Assembly (NCBI GenBank): GCA_963819785.1
Contig: CAWFXW010000017.1
Span: 124,001-188,000 of the forward strand
Length of the DNA: 64,000 nucleotides
Direction: 5' to 3'
Source of the DNA: Palsa-504 sp963819785
GTDB taxonomy: Bacteria > Actinomycetota > Actinomycetes > Streptosporangiales > Streptosporangiaceae
Made by a program: the position numbers and the translations under genes. Each line of letters begins with the position of its first letter. Positions within the stretch are counted from its first letter, which is position 1. Positions 34,964 through 43,681 of this stretch are shown in pieces. Below the pieces are notes generated by a model. The model worked only from the letters and a program-made list of their open reading frames with translations. It had not been told where the DNA came from and ran no database searches.

Positions 34964-35371
34964 TCAGACCCGGCGCCGCTTGGGCGGCCGGCAGCCATTG
35001 TGCGGGACGGGGGTCATGTCCTGGATCGAACCGACCTCCAGGCCGGTCGCCTGCAGCGACCGGATGGCGGTCTCCCGGCCCGAGCCCGGGCCCTTGACGA
35101 AGACGTCGACCTTTCGCATGCCGTGCTCCATGGCCCGGCGCGCGGCGGCCTCGGCCGCCATCTGGGCCGCGTACGGGGTTGACTTACGCGACCCCTTGAA
35201 CCCGACCTGACCCGCGGACGCCCACGAGATGACGTTGCCCGTCGGGTCGGTGATCGAGATGATGGTGTTGTTGAACGTGCTCCTGATGTGGGCGTGCCCG
35301 TGGGCGACGTTCTTCCGCTCCTTGCGGCGCACCTTCTTGGCGGCGGCCTGCTGACGGGTCCTAGGCGGCAT
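34964..35371 (-). CDS. rpsK: 30S ribosomal protein S11
   Basis: A 135-residue platform protein. Core: NVAHGHAHIRSTFNNTIISITDPTGNVISWASAG, GSRKSTPYAAQMAAE and the C-terminal DMTPVPHNGCRPPKRRRV. Length and sequence are standard. It lies 27 bases before rpsD in the alpha operon. Confidence 0.98.
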   Translation of the reverse strand: MPPRTRQQAAAKKVRRKERKNVAHGHAHIRSTFNNTIISITDPTGNVISWASAGQVGFKGSRKSTPYAAQMAAEAAARRAMEHGMRKVDVFVKGPGSGRETAIRSLQATGLEVGSIQDMTPVPHNGCRPPKRRRV

Positions 35372-35410
35372 CTGCTTCCCTCGAGGTGATCGGTCCGTAC
35401 GGACTACTCA

Positions 35411-35791
35411 TTACTTCTTGCCGGCCTTCTTCTTGCCGGCCACCGTCTTCTTCTTGCCCTTGCGGGTGCGCGCGTTGGTCTGCGTCCGCTGCCCGTGCAC
35501 CGGGAGCCCGCGGCGGTGGCGGATTCCCTGGTAGCAGCCGATCTCGACCTTGCGCCTGATGTCGGCCTGGACCTCGCGGCGCAGGTCACCTTCGACCTGG
35601 TAGGTGGCGTCGATCCAGTCGCGGAGCCTGATCAGCTCCTCGTCGGTCAGGTTGTGGACCCGGGTGTCGCCGCTGACCCCGGTGGCCTGCAGCGTCTGCA
35701 GCGCCCGGGTGCGGCCGATGCCGTAGATGTAGGTGAGCGCGACCTCGAGCCGCTTGTCGCGGGGAAGGTCGACGCCAGAAAGCCTGGCCAT
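35411..35791 (-). CDS. rpsM: 30S ribosomal protein S13
   Basis: A 126-residue protein at the head of the small subunit that touches P-site tRNA. It has MARLSGVDLPRDKRLEVALTYIYGIG, the helical DEELIRLRDWIDATYQVEGDLRREVQADIRRK and the RNA-binding tail RHRRGLPVHGQRTQTNARTRKG. It is followed by rpsK. Confidence 0.98.
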   Translation of the reverse strand: MARLSGVDLPRDKRLEVALTYIYGIGRTRALQTLQATGVSGDTRVHNLTDEELIRLRDWIDATYQVEGDLRREVQADIRRKVEIGCYQGIRHRRGLPVHGQRTQTNARTRKGKKKTVAGKKKAGKK

Positions 35792-35969
35792 ATGCGGGCA
35801 GTTCTCCTTCGTCGGGCGGAGGTGCTGCGCGCCGCCCCCAGGCCCTGCCCGGACCTGGCCCCGGCCTCCGTCCGGGGGTCGCCGCCCTCACGGGGCGGCC
35901 TGCGGCGCGTGTCTAGCATGGTTGAGCGTCTAGCTAGGTAAGCGTCTGTAGTTATGGGTCTGGGCTGCG

Positions 35970-36083
35970 TCAGCCCTGGCGCTGCTTGTGCCTCGGGTCG
36001 GTGCAGATGACCATGACGCGGCCGTGCCGGCGAATGATCCGGCACTTGCTGCAGATCTTCTTGACGCTCGGCTTGACCTTCAC
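35970..36083 (-). CDS. rpmJ: 50S ribosomal protein L36
   Basis: A 37-residue protein starting at GTG 36083 (MKVKPSVKKICSKCRIIRR). It has the zinc ligands C11, C14, C27 and H32, so it is the zinc-binding (C+) form; such genomes may also carry a zinc-free copy elsewhere. It lies between infA and rpsM, the usual place. A 178-base spacer to rpsM shows no gene. Confidence 0.96.
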   Translation of the reverse strand: MKVKPSVKKICSKCRIIRRHGRVMVICTDPRHKQRQG

Positions 36084-36111
36084 GGTGCTGTCTCCACTAC
36101 GTCTGGGTTCG

Positions 36112-36333
36112 TTACTTGTACCGGTACACGATCCGCCCGCGACTGAGGTCGTAGGGGCTGAGCTCTACGACTACCCGGTCGTCAGGCAGGATGCGGATGT
36201 AGTGCATCCGCATCTTCCCGCTGATATGAGCGAGAACCTTGTGCCCGTTGTCCAGCTCCACACGGAAGAAGGCGTTCGGCAGCGACTCGACTACCGTGCC
36301 TTCGATCTCAATGGCGCCGTCTTTCTTGGGCAT
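36112..36333 (-). CDS. infA: translation initiation factor IF-1
   Basis: A 73-residue OB-fold protein ([49 protein letters not shown]-type; here [26 protein letters not shown]). It blocks the A-site during initiation with IF-2 and IF-3. It is the first gene after the 321-base gap, probably with its own promoter, followed by rpmJ. Confidence 0.98.
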   Translation of the reverse strand: [73 protein letters not shown]

Positions 36334-36654
36334 GTCCTCCGCGCTTCGTTATCTAGGTTGGTGGGTCCGCGCCGGGGCGCGGCTGGCCTGTCTCTGCTGG
36401 CCTGTGTTTTGCTGGCCTGTACTTTCCTGGGCGGTAAGCCTGCCCTGCCCGGCTCACGCCCGTGCTGACGTCAGCCAGCGGGACACGATAACCGGGAAGG
36501 GCTCCGAAGGGTCCGTACCGCTCGCATACGCGAGCCCGGGCGCTAACCACGGGGAACCCAGCAGATGGGCCGGAGACGAGTGTACTCGACTCACAGCGCC
36601 AACGCGAACCGCCCCGAATACGGGACACCGTATAAGACACCGCGGGAGCCGCGG
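36334..36654. promoter_or_regulatory. spacer upstream of infA
   Basis: A 321-base gap. It contains three copies of GCTGGCCTGT (36382-36391, 36396-36405, 36411-36420) and an inverted repeat ATACGG/CCGTAT near 36617-36632 with a neighbouring CCGCGG pair, close to the DUF1707 stop. A promoter for the infA-rpmJ-rpsM run is expected here; TACACT (minus strand, near 36580) may be a -10, without a good -35. I see no gene. Confidence 0.4.
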
Positions 36655-37128
36655 CTATTCCCCGGACCGCCGGATCCGGCGGATCATCACCACCGTCCAC
36701 GGGATCACGACCAGCAGCCACCAGGGCAGCCACGTACCGGCGCCGACCACGGCGGCCACGGCCCAGACGGCCACCAGCGTGCCGCACAGCACGGCCCAGG
36801 CACCCATCGCCAGCGTGCCGGGGCTGAACCTGGCGGTGCCGCCCGGGTCCCTGGGCATGATCGAGGTGTGCGGCAGGCCGGCGGGGCGCCGCATCGACTC
36901 GTGCGGCAGCCGGTACAGGTCGATGAGCGGCAGGTCGGTCAGCAGTTCGTCGAGTTCGCCCAGCGTCTTGGCGCTGAGCGCGGCGTCCATGCGCTCGTTG
37001 AACTCCTCGGCGGTCAGCCGGCCCGCGGCGTGGTGCTCACGCAGCAACGCCGCCGTGCGGTCGCGATCCGCGTCGGAGGCGCGGATCCGCGGATCACCAG
37101 GCACCGGCCGCTCTTCCTTCCCGGCCAA
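36655..37128 (-). CDS. DUF1707 membrane protein
   Basis: A 157-residue protein. Residues about 10-62 match DUF1707 (IRASDADRDRTAALLREHHAAGRLTAEEFNERMDAALSAKTLGELDELLTDLP), a small actinobacterial domain like SHOCT. Two helices follow (about 105-125 and 130-150) with a basic tail. Function is unknown; such proteins are often near cell-envelope or signalling genes. It starts 11 bases after the map stop, so it may be the end of the secY-adk-map transcript. Confidence 0.85.
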   Translation of the reverse strand: MAGKEERPVPGDPRIRASDADRDRTAALLREHHAAGRLTAEEFNERMDAALSAKTLGELDELLTDLPLIDLYRLPHESMRRPAGLPHTSIMPRDPGGTARFSPGTLAMGAWAVLCGTLVAVWAVAAVVGAGTWLPWWLLVVIPWTVVMIRRIRRSGE

Positions 37129-37139
37129 CCATTCCCGGC

Positions 37140-37976
37140 CTAACTACGCGGAACGCTCGCGGGGTTCCTCTCTCTAGTATCGCCCAGGCGTGCCTGCCCG
37201 CCGTCCTCGGCGGTCAGTACCCACGGCCCGTCCGGGGTGATCGCGACCGTGTGCTCGAAGTGCGCGGCCCAGCTTCCGTCCGCCGTGGTGACCGTCCACC
37301 CGTCATCGAGCAGGACCGTTTCCGGGTCGCCGAGCATCACCATCGGCTCGACGGCCAGCGCCAGGCCGGCCCGCAGCCGCAGCCCGCGACCGGGCCGGCC
37401 GTAGTTCGGCACCGGCGGGTCCATGTGCATGGCGGTGCCGATGCCGTGCCCGGTGTACTCCTCGACCACGCCGTACGGGCCCGCCGCGGCGATGCTGGAC
37501 TCCACCGCGTGCGAGATGTCGCCGAGCCGGGCGCCGGCCCGGGCCTGCGCGAGCCCGGCCCACAGGGCGTCCTCGCACGCGCCGAGCAGCGCGGTGTGCT
37601 CGGCGGAGATGGCCCCCACGCCCACGGTGACGGCCGCGTCCCCGTGCCAGCCGCGGACGATGGCGCCGCAGTCGATGGAGATGATGTCCCCCTCGTTCAG
37701 GCTCCGGGCCGCGCTCGGGATGCCGTGCACGATCTCGTCGTTCACCGACGTGCAGATGGTGGCGGGATACCCGTGGTAGCCCAGGAACGACGGGGTCGCG
37801 CCCGCCGCGCGGATCTCGCGCGCGGCCAGCGCGTCGAGCTCGGCGGTGGTGACGCCGGCCCGGACCGCCGCCGCGACCGCGGCCAGGGTGTGCGCCACGA
37901 CCAGCCCCGCCTCGCGCATGACGGCGAACTGCTCGGGCGTCTTGAGCTGGATTTCCTGCCCGCGGCGCGGCCACAT
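37140..37976 (-). CDS. map: methionine aminopeptidase, type I
   Basis: A 278-residue metal-dependent peptidase that removes the initiator Met. Metal and substrate residues: HGIPSAARSLNEGDIISIDCGAI, the second Asp in WHGDAAVTVGVG, EEYTGHGIGTAMH, LALAVEPMVMLGD and the final Glu in AHFEHTVAI. The standard order adk-map after secY is kept, with 12 bases between adk and map. Confidence 0.97.
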   Translation of the reverse strand: MWPRRGQEIQLKTPEQFAVMREAGLVVAHTLAAVAAAVRAGVTTAELDALAAREIRAAGATPSFLGYHGYPATICTSVNDEIVHGIPSAARSLNEGDIISIDCGAIVRGWHGDAAVTVGVGAISAEHTALLGACEDALWAGLAQARAGARLGDISHAVESSIAAAGPYGVVEEYTGHGIGTAMHMDPPVPNYGRPGRGLRLRAGLALAVEPMVMLGDPETVLLDDGWTVTTADGSWAAHFEHTVAITPDGPWVLTAEDGGQARLGDTRERNPASVPRS

Positions 37977-37988
37977 ACCGGTCGGCCC

Positions 37989-38645
37989 TCAGCGCACGAA
38001 CGGGCGGAGCGCGGCCAGCGCCCGGCTGGTGATCTCCTCCACCGGGCCGGTCGCGTCGATGCCGATCAAGATGTTCTCGTCGGCGTAGAACGCGATGAGC
38101 GGGGAGGTCTGCTCGGCGTAGACCTCGATCCGGTGCCTGATCGTCTCCTCGGAGTCGTCGTCCCGCTGGAACAGCTCGCCGCCGCAGTCGTCGCAGATGC
38201 CGTCGCGGGCCGGCGGGTCGTACAGCACGTGCCAGACCCGTTCGCAGCGGCGGCAGGTCCGGCGCCCGGACAGCCGCCGGACCACCTCGTCCTCGTCGAC
38301 GACCAGCTCGAGGACCACGCTCAGCCGGGCGTCCCACTCCTCGGCGAGCATCTTCTTCAGCGTCTCGGCCTGCGGCACGTTCCGCGGGAACCCGTCGAGC
38401 AGGAACCCCTCCTGCGCGTCGTCCTCGCCCAGCCGGTCCCGCACCATCGCGATCGTGACCTCGTCGGGCACCAGGTCGCCGCGCTCCATGTACTCGCGGG
38501 CCTGGCGGCCCAGTTCGGTGTTGCTCGTCACGTTGTACCGGAAAATGTCACCTGTCGAGATCCTCGGGATCGCCAGATGCGAAGAGATGAACTGGGCCTG
38601 TGTCCCCTTGCCCGCACCGGGGGGCCCGACGAGGACGATGCGCAC
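37989..38645 (-). CDS. adk: adenylate kinase
   Basis: A 218-residue kinase (ATP + AMP = 2 ADP). The P-loop is VLVGPPGAGKGTQAQF; the AMP part has ISTGDIFRYNV, DGFPRNVPQAE is typical, and the lid carries four Cys (CRRC...CDDC) for zinc. It starts with GTG at 38645, which shares a base with the secY stop, so translation is coupled. Confidence 0.97.
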   Translation of the reverse strand: MRIVLVGPPGAGKGTQAQFISSHLAIPRISTGDIFRYNVTSNTELGRQAREYMERGDLVPDEVTIAMVRDRLGEDDAQEGFLLDGFPRNVPQAETLKKMLAEEWDARLSVVLELVVDEDEVVRRLSGRRTCRRCERVWHVLYDPPARDGICDDCGGELFQRDDDSEETIRHRIEVYAEQTSPLIAFYADENILIGIDATGPVEEITSRALAALRPFVR

Positions 38646-39997
38646 TATCGCAAGAAACCCTCATAGTTGCGCTGCTGCAACTGGCTCTCGATCTGCTTCA
38701 CGGTGTCGAGCCCGACACCGACCATGATCAGCAGGCTGACCCCGCTGAACGGGAACTGCTGGCCGACGCCGATGGCGGTGAGCGCGACCAGCGGGAACAG
38801 CGCGATCACACCCAGGTAGAACGATCCGGGCGCGGTAAGCCTGCTGAGCACGTAGCTGAGGTACTCAGCGGTCGGCCGCCCGGGCCGGATGCCGGGGATG
38901 AACCCGCCGTACTTCTTCATGTTGTCGGCCACCTCTGTGGGGTTAAAGGTGATCGACACGTAGAAGTAGGTGAACCCGATGATCAGCACAAAGAACAGGA
39001 GCATGTAGAAGCCACCGGTACTCAGGCTGCTCGTCGAGGTGCCCTGGGCCAGGTAGCGCTCGACCCAGGAGACCCAGCCCTGCGGTTTCGTTGTACTGCC
39101 GAACAGCTGGGCGCCGAGGGTCGGGATGTACAGCAGCGACGAGGCGAAGATGACCGGGATCACGCCCGCCTGGTTGACCTTCATCGGGATGTAGGTCGAG
39201 GTGCCGCCGTACATCCGGCGGCCCACCATCCGCTTGGCGTACTGCACGGGGATGCGGCGCTGCGCCTGCTCCATGAAGACGATGAAGGCCACGATGGCGA
39301 CCACCACCAGGATGGCCACGCCCGCGTAGAAGGCCGACTTGTCGCGGTAGATGGCCAGGATCTCGCCGGGGATGACGGAGATCACGGTGGTGAAGATCAG
39401 CACCGACATGCCGTTGCCGACGCCGCGGTCGGTGATCAGCTCACCCATCCACATGATGACCGTGGTGCCGGCCACCATGCAGATGACCATGGTCGCGATG
39501 TTGAAGATCCCGCCGTCGGGGATCAGCGGGTTGCTGCTCCCCGAGGCGCCGCAGCTGTTGAACAGCGTGCCGGACCTGGCCAGCTCGATGTAGCCGGTAG
39601 ATTGCAGGATCGCCAGGCCCACGGTGAGGTACCGGGTGTACTGGGTGATCTTGGCCTGGCCGGCCTGGCCTTCCTGCTTCAGCGTCTCCAGCCGCGGGAT
39701 GACCACGGTCAGCAGCTGCAAGATGATGCTGGCCGTGATGTACGGCATGATGCCGAGCGCGAACACCGACAGGCGCAGCAGCGCCTGGCCGCTGAGCAGG
39801 TTGACAATGGCCAGCACGCCCGCCGTGGAGCTGCCGGCGCTGGTGGCCAGGTTGGAGCAGTAGGCCACGTTCTTCTCGTCGATGCCGGGCGTCGGCAGCG
39901 AGGCACCCAACCGGAACAGCGCGATCAGGGCGAGCGTGACCAGCATCTTCTTGCGCAGGTCCGGCGTCTGGAACGCCCGCACGAAGGCCGTCAGCAT
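38645..39997 (-). CDS. secY: preprotein translocase subunit SecY
   Basis: A 450-residue ten-helix channel of the Sec pathway. It begins MLTAFVRAFQTPDLRKKMLVTLALIALFRLG; PYITASIILQLLTVVIPRLE and AQRRIPVQYAKR are visible, ending with GFIPGIRPGRPTAEYLSYVLSRLT and QIESQLQQRNYEGFLR. ATG 39997 is chosen because GAGGA lies about 6 bases upstream and the family starts there; the frame is open up to 40048. The 162-base spacer to rplO contains GGCGCTTTTAAGGCGCC (imperfect palindrome) and CTCGTCGCTCC repeats. Confidence 0.98.
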   Translation of the reverse strand: MLTAFVRAFQTPDLRKKMLVTLALIALFRLGASLPTPGIDEKNVAYCSNLATSAGSSTAGVLAIVNLLSGQALLRLSVFALGIMPYITASIILQLLTVVIPRLETLKQEGQAGQAKITQYTRYLTVGLAILQSTGYIELARSGTLFNSCGASGSSNPLIPDGGIFNIATMVICMVAGTTVIMWMGELITDRGVGNGMSVLIFTTVISVIPGEILAIYRDKSAFYAGVAILVVVAIVAFIVFMEQAQRRIPVQYAKRMVGRRMYGGTSTYIPMKVNQAGVIPVIFASSLLYIPTLGAQLFGSTTKPQGWVSWVERYLAQGTSTSSLSTGGFYMLLFFVLIIGFTYFYVSITFNPTEVADNMKKYGGFIPGIRPGRPTAEYLSYVLSRLTAPGSFYLGVIALFPLVALTAIGVGQQFPFSGVSLLIMVGVGLDTVKQIESQLQQRNYEGFLR

Positions 39998-40159
39998 GCG
40001 CAGTCCTCGGTTCGGTTGATCGGGCAGTCCACGTATCTTACCCGGCACTCTGTCATTTCGCTCCCTCGCCTCCGGGGCGCTTTTAAGGCGCCGCCTTCCC
40101 TCGTCGCTCCCTCGTCGCTCCTCGGTCCAGGCAGCGCCGCGCCCCTTTGGCTCGCTCGC

Positions 40160-40645
40160 TTAGGAAAGTTCGGTAGCGGTGCCGCCGGCCTGTTCGATCT
40201 TCCGGACGGCGGTGGCGGAGAAGGCGTGGGCGGTCACGCGCAGCGCGACCGAGAGCTCGCCGGTGCCGAGCACCTTGATCAGCTCACCGGACCGGACCGC
40301 GCCCCTGGCCACCATGTTCTCCGGGGTCACGTCGCCGCCTTCGGGGTACAGCGCGGCCAGCCGGCCGGTGTTCACCACCTGGAAGGTGGTGCGGAACCCC
40401 GCGTTGGAGAAGCCCTTCAGCTTCGGCACCCGGCGGTGCAGCGGCATCTGGCCACCCTCGAAGCCGAGGCGAACCTGGGTGCGCGCCTTGGTGCCCTTGG
40501 TGCCGCGGCCCGCGGTCTTGCCCTTGGACGCCTCGCCGCGGCCGACTCGCGTCTTGGCCTTGTGCGCGCCCGGGGCCGGCCGCAGGTGATGCAGCTTGAG
40601 CCCGCGCCCGGACGCCGTCTCGCCCGCCGTGTTTGTCTCCGGCAT
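40160..40645 (-). CDS. rplO: 50S ribosomal protein L15
   Basis: A 161-residue protein. After a short variable N-terminus it has LKLHHLRPAPGAHKAKTRVGRGEASKGKTAGRGTKG, VRLGFEGGQMPLHRRVPKLKGF, and the folded C-terminal half. It is the last ribosomal gene of the spc operon before secY. Its ATG directly follows the rpmD stop. Confidence 0.98.
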   Translation of the reverse strand: MPETNTAGETASGRGLKLHHLRPAPGAHKAKTRVGRGEASKGKTAGRGTKGTKARTQVRLGFEGGQMPLHRRVPKLKGFSNAGFRTTFQVVNTGRLAALYPEGGDVTPENMVARGAVRSGELIKVLGTGELSVALRVTAHAFSATAVRKIEQAGGTATELS

Positions 40646-40828
40646 TTAGTCCACTTCCTCCACGGTCACCAGGTGGCGCACCGTCTTGATCATGCCGCGG
40701 AACTCCGGCCGGTCCGGCCTGACCACGACCTGGCCGATCCGGTGCAGCCCGAGCGAGCGCAGCGAGTTCCGCTGCGCGCTATTCCCGCCGATCTTCGACT
40801 TGATCTGGGTCACCTTCAGCTGTGCCAT
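40646..40828 (-). CDS. rpmD: 50S ribosomal protein L30
   Basis: A 60-residue protein (LKVTQIKSKIGGNSAQRNSLRSLGLHRIGQVVVRPDRPEFRGMIKTVRHLVTVEEVD) with the full L30 fold. It abuts rplO and follows rpsE by 11 bases. Confidence 0.97.
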   Translation of the reverse strand: MAQLKVTQIKSKIGGNSAQRNSLRSLGLHRIGQVVVRPDRPEFRGMIKTVRHLVTVEEVD

Positions 40829-40839
40829 CTATGTTCTCC

Positions 40840-41463
40840 CTAGGCCCCGGTGCCCGCGCCGGTGCCGGCCGACGCGGCCGCGCGCGCCCGCAGCATGGCG
40901 GCCGGCGCGACGTCCTCGATCGGCAGGCCGCGCTTGGCGGCGATCTCCTCGGGCCGGCTCAGGCCCTTCAGCGCGGCCACCGTCGCGTGCACGACGTTGA
41001 TCGGGTTGGAGGAGCCCAGCGAGCGGGACAGCACGTCGTGGATGCCGGCGCACTCGAGCACGGCCCGGACCGGGCCGCCGGCGATGACGCCGGTACCCGG
41101 GCTGGCCGGCTTGAGCAGCACGACCCCGGCCGCGTCCTCGCCCTGCACCGTGTGCGGGATCGTGTTGGCGATCCGCGGCACCCGGAAGAAGTGCTTCTTG
41201 GCCTCTTCGACGCCCTTGGCGATGGCGGCCGGGACCTCCTTGGCCTTGCCGTACCCGACACCGACCATCCCGTTGCCGTCGCCCACCACGACCAGCGCGG
41301 TGAAGCTGAAGCGCCGGCCGCCCTTGACCACCTTGGCCACGCGGTTGATGGTCACCACGTGCTCCAGGTAGGCAGCCTGCTTTTCGGCCGCGCTGCCGCG
41401 CCGGTCGTCACGGCGCTCGCGCCGCTCGCCGCCGCCGCCGCCTCGCCGCGGTCCTCCTGGCAT
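40840..41463 (-). CDS. rpsE: 30S ribosomal protein S5
   Basis: A 207-residue protein with a Gly/Arg-rich start. The core has EHVVTINRVAKVVKGGRRFSFTALVVVGDGNGMVGVGYGKAKEVPAAIAKG and TVQGEDAAGVVLLKPASPGTGVIAGGPVRAVLE. S5 helps proofreading and mRNA unwinding. The spectinomycin-loop residues look ordinary. Confidence 0.98.
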   Translation of the reverse strand: MPGGPRRGGGGGERRERRDDRRGSAAEKQAAYLEHVVTINRVAKVVKGGRRFSFTALVVVGDGNGMVGVGYGKAKEVPAAIAKGVEEAKKHFFRVPRIANTIPHTVQGEDAAGVVLLKPASPGTGVIAGGPVRAVLECAGIHDVLSRSLGSSNPINVVHATVAALKGLSRPEEIAAKRGLPIEDVAPAAMLRARAAASAGTGAGTGA

Positions 41464-41491
41464 TAGCCCTTCCTCATCTCTGTCTTGCCGT

Positions 41492-41902
41492 TCACAGTTG
41501 CAGGCCGCCTTCCCGGGCGCCGTCCGCCAGGGCCGCGACGCGGCCGTGGTAGCGGTAGCCGCCCCGGTCGAACACCACGGCCTCGATGCCGGCCGCCGCC
41601 GCCCGCTGCGCGAGCAGTTCGCCGACCTTGCGGGCCTTTGCCGTCTTGTCGCCCGCCGCGGTCCGGATGTCCGGGTCCAGGGTGGACGCGGCGGCCAGCG
41701 TGCGGCCGGCGGTGTCGTCCACGATCTGCGCGAACATGTGCCGCGCGGACCGGTTGACGACCAGCCGCGGCCTGCTCGCGCTGCCGGTGACCTTCTTGCG
41801 GACCCGCAGGTGCCTGCGCACGCGGGCGGCCGTGGACTTCTGGGTGTGCGGCCGCACCCGCCCGGTAACCCGGGCGTGCGACCTGATCTTGGTGCCAGCC
41901 AT
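41492..41902 (-). CDS. rplR: 50S ribosomal protein L18
   Basis: A 136-residue 5S rRNA binder. It has RRHLRVRKKVTGSASRPRLVVNRSARHMFAQIVDD, LAAASTLD and the C-terminal FDRGGYRYHGRVAALADGAREGGLQL. It starts 2 bases after the rplF stop. Confidence 0.98.
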   Translation of the reverse strand: MAGTKIRSHARVTGRVRPHTQKSTAARVRRHLRVRKKVTGSASRPRLVVNRSARHMFAQIVDDTAGRTLAAASTLDPDIRTAAGDKTAKARKVGELLAQRAAAAGIEAVVFDRGGYRYHGRVAALADGAREGGLQL

Positions 41903-41904
41903 CG

Positions 41905-42441
41905 TTACTTCCCAGCCTTCCCGACCTTGCGGCGGACCACTTCGCCCTGGTACCGCACGCCCTTGCCCTTGTACGGGTCGGGCTTACGGAGCTTGCGGAT
42001 TTGCGCGGCTATCTCGCCCACCTGCTGCTTGTCGATGCCCTCCACCACGAACCTGGTGGGCGCCTCGACCCGGAAGGAGATGCCATCCGGGGGGACGATG
42101 GTCACCGGGTGGCTGAACCCGAGCGCGAACTCCAGGTCGCTGCCCCGGGCCTGGACCCGGTAGCCGACGCCCACGATCTCCAGCGTCTTGCGATAGCCGT
42201 CGGTGACGCCGGTGACCATGTTGGCGATCAGCGTGCGGGACAGGCCGTGCAGCGCGCGCACGGAGCCCTCATCGTTGGGCCTGGTGACCCGGATGACCCC
42301 GTCCTCGCGGACGACGTCGATGGGGTCGGCCACGGTGTGCGTCAGTGTTCCCTTGGGCCCCTGCACGGTGACCTCGCGGCCGTCGATGGTGACCTGCACC
42401 CCGCTGGGGATGGTCACGGGGAGCCGCCCGATCCTTGACAT
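41905..42441 (-). CDS. rplF: 50S ribosomal protein L6
   Basis: A 178-residue two-domain protein: MSRIGRLPVTIPSGVQVTIDGREVTVQGPKGTL, then LANMVTGVTDGYRKTLEIVGVGYRVQARG and the C-terminal RKPDPYKGKGVRYQGEVVRRKVGKAGK. Length and order in the spc operon are standard. Confidence 0.98.
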   Translation of the reverse strand: MSRIGRLPVTIPSGVQVTIDGREVTVQGPKGTLTHTVADPIDVVREDGVIRVTRPNDEGSVRALHGLSRTLIANMVTGVTDGYRKTLEIVGVGYRVQARGSDLEFALGFSHPVTIVPPDGISFRVEAPTRFVVEGIDKQQVGEIAAQIRKLRKPDPYKGKGVRYQGEVVRRKVGKAGK

Positions 42442-42453
42442 TGCAGCTCTCCC

Positions 42454-42852
42454 TTACCAGACGTAGGCGAGGACTTCCCCGCCCACGCCGCGCTTTTTGG
42501 CTTGCTTGTCGGTCAGCAGCCCACCCGAGGTGGAGATGATCGCCACGCCGAGCCCGCCGAGCACCCGGGGCAGTTCGTCCTTCTTGGCGTAGACCCGCAG
42601 GCCTGGCTTGGACACCCGCTTGATGCCGGCGATGGAGCGCTCGCGCGCGTTGCCGAACTTGAGGGTGATCACCAGGTTCTTGCCGACCTCGGCGTCTTCG
42701 ACGCGCCAGGACGCGATGTAGCCCTCCTGCTGGAGGATCTCGGCGATGTGCGACTTGATCTTGGAGTACGGCATGCCCACCGTGTCGTGGTACGCCGAGT
42801 TCGCGTTGCGCAGACGCGTCAGCATGTCTGCGATCGGGTCGGTCATTGTCAT
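42454..42852 (-). CDS. rpsH: 30S ribosomal protein S8
   Basis: A 132-residue protein from ATG 42852 (MTMTDPIADMLTRLRNANSAYHD), with SHIAEILQQEGYI, and the C-terminal GVAIISTSGGLLTDKQAKKRGVGGEVLAYVW. A TTG two codons upstream is also open; the ATG keeps the usual length and has GGAAGG about 10 bases before it. Confidence 0.97.
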   Translation of the reverse strand: MTMTDPIADMLTRLRNANSAYHDTVGMPYSKIKSHIAEILQQEGYIASWRVEDAEVGKNLVITLKFGNARERSIAGIKRVSKPGLRVYAKKDELPRVLGGLGVAIISTSGGLLTDKQAKKRGVGGEVLAYVW

Positions 42853-42930
42853 GGCCAACAGGCCTTCCTCACCGTGGTTTCCCGTCGGTTTTCGACAGAG
42901 CGGGACCTGCGGTGTGCTCGTTTGTTTCAG

Positions 42931-43116
42931 TTACCAGCTGGACTTGGTGATGCCGGGCAGCTCGCCGCGGTGCGCCATGGTCCGGAAGCAGATCCGGCAC
43001 AGGCTGAACCTGCGGTAGACGGCCCGCGGGCGCCCGCAGCGCGTGCACCGCGTGTAGCCGCGGACCTCGAATTTCGGCGTCCGCTTCTGCTTGACGACTA
43101 GGGCCTTCTTTGCCAC
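42931..43116 (-). CDS. rpsN: 30S ribosomal protein S14 type Z
   Basis: A 61-residue zinc-binding S14: CTRCGRPRAVYRRFSLCRICFRTMAHRGELPGITKSSW with two CxxC pairs. This short form is the usual one in the spc operon of Gram-positive bacteria. It follows rplE by one base. Confidence 0.98.
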   Translation of the reverse strand: MAKKALVVKQKRTPKFEVRGYTRCTRCGRPRAVYRRFSLCRICFRTMAHRGELPGITKSSW

Positions 43117-43117
43117 G

Positions 43118-43681
43118 TCAGCCTTCCTTGAACGGGAATCCGAGCTGCCGCAGCAGCGAGCGGCCCTCGGTGTCGTTGGTTGCGGTGGTCACGACGGTGA
43201 TGTCCATCCCGCGCTGCCGGTCCACCTTGTCCGGATCGATCTCGTGGAACATGACCTGCTCGACGAGGCCGAACGTGTAGTTGCCGTGCCCGTCGAACTG
43301 CCGGTCGGACAGGCCGCGGAAGTCGCGGATCCGGGGCAGCGCGATGGCCAGCAGCCGGTCCAGGAACTCCCACATGCGGTCCCCGCGCAGCGTGACGTGG
43401 GCGCCGATGGGCATGCCCTCGCGCAGCTTGAACTGGGCGACCGACTTCTTGGCCCGGGCCACGGCCGGCTTCTGCCCGGTAATGGTGGACAGGTCCTTGA
43501 CCGCGCCCTCGATCAGCTTGGCGTCGCGGGCGGCCTCGCCCACGCCCATGTTCACCACGATCTTGGTCAGGCCGGGGATCTGCATCACGTTGTCGTAGCC
43601 GAACTCCTGCTTGAGCGCAGGGGCGATCTCGGCCCGGTAGCGCTCCTTGAGCCGCGGCACCGGCGGCGCTTCGGTCGCCAT
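43118..43681 (-). CDS. rplE: 50S ribosomal protein L5
   Basis: A 187-residue 5S rRNA binder (PRLKERYRAEIAPALKQEFGYDNVMQIPGLTKIVVNMGVGEA, KSVAQFKLREGMPIGAHVTLRGDRMWEFLDRL, DFRGLSDRQFDGHGNYTFGLVEQVMFHEID). Its ATG overlaps the rplX stop by one base. Confidence 0.98.
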   Translation of the reverse strand: MATEAPPVPRLKERYRAEIAPALKQEFGYDNVMQIPGLTKIVVNMGVGEAARDAKLIEGAVKDLSTITGQKPAVARAKKSVAQFKLREGMPIGAHVTLRGDRMWEFLDRLLAIALPRIRDFRGLSDRQFDGHGNYTFGLVEQVMFHEIDPDKVDRQRGMDITVVTTATNDTEGRSLLRQLGFPFKEG

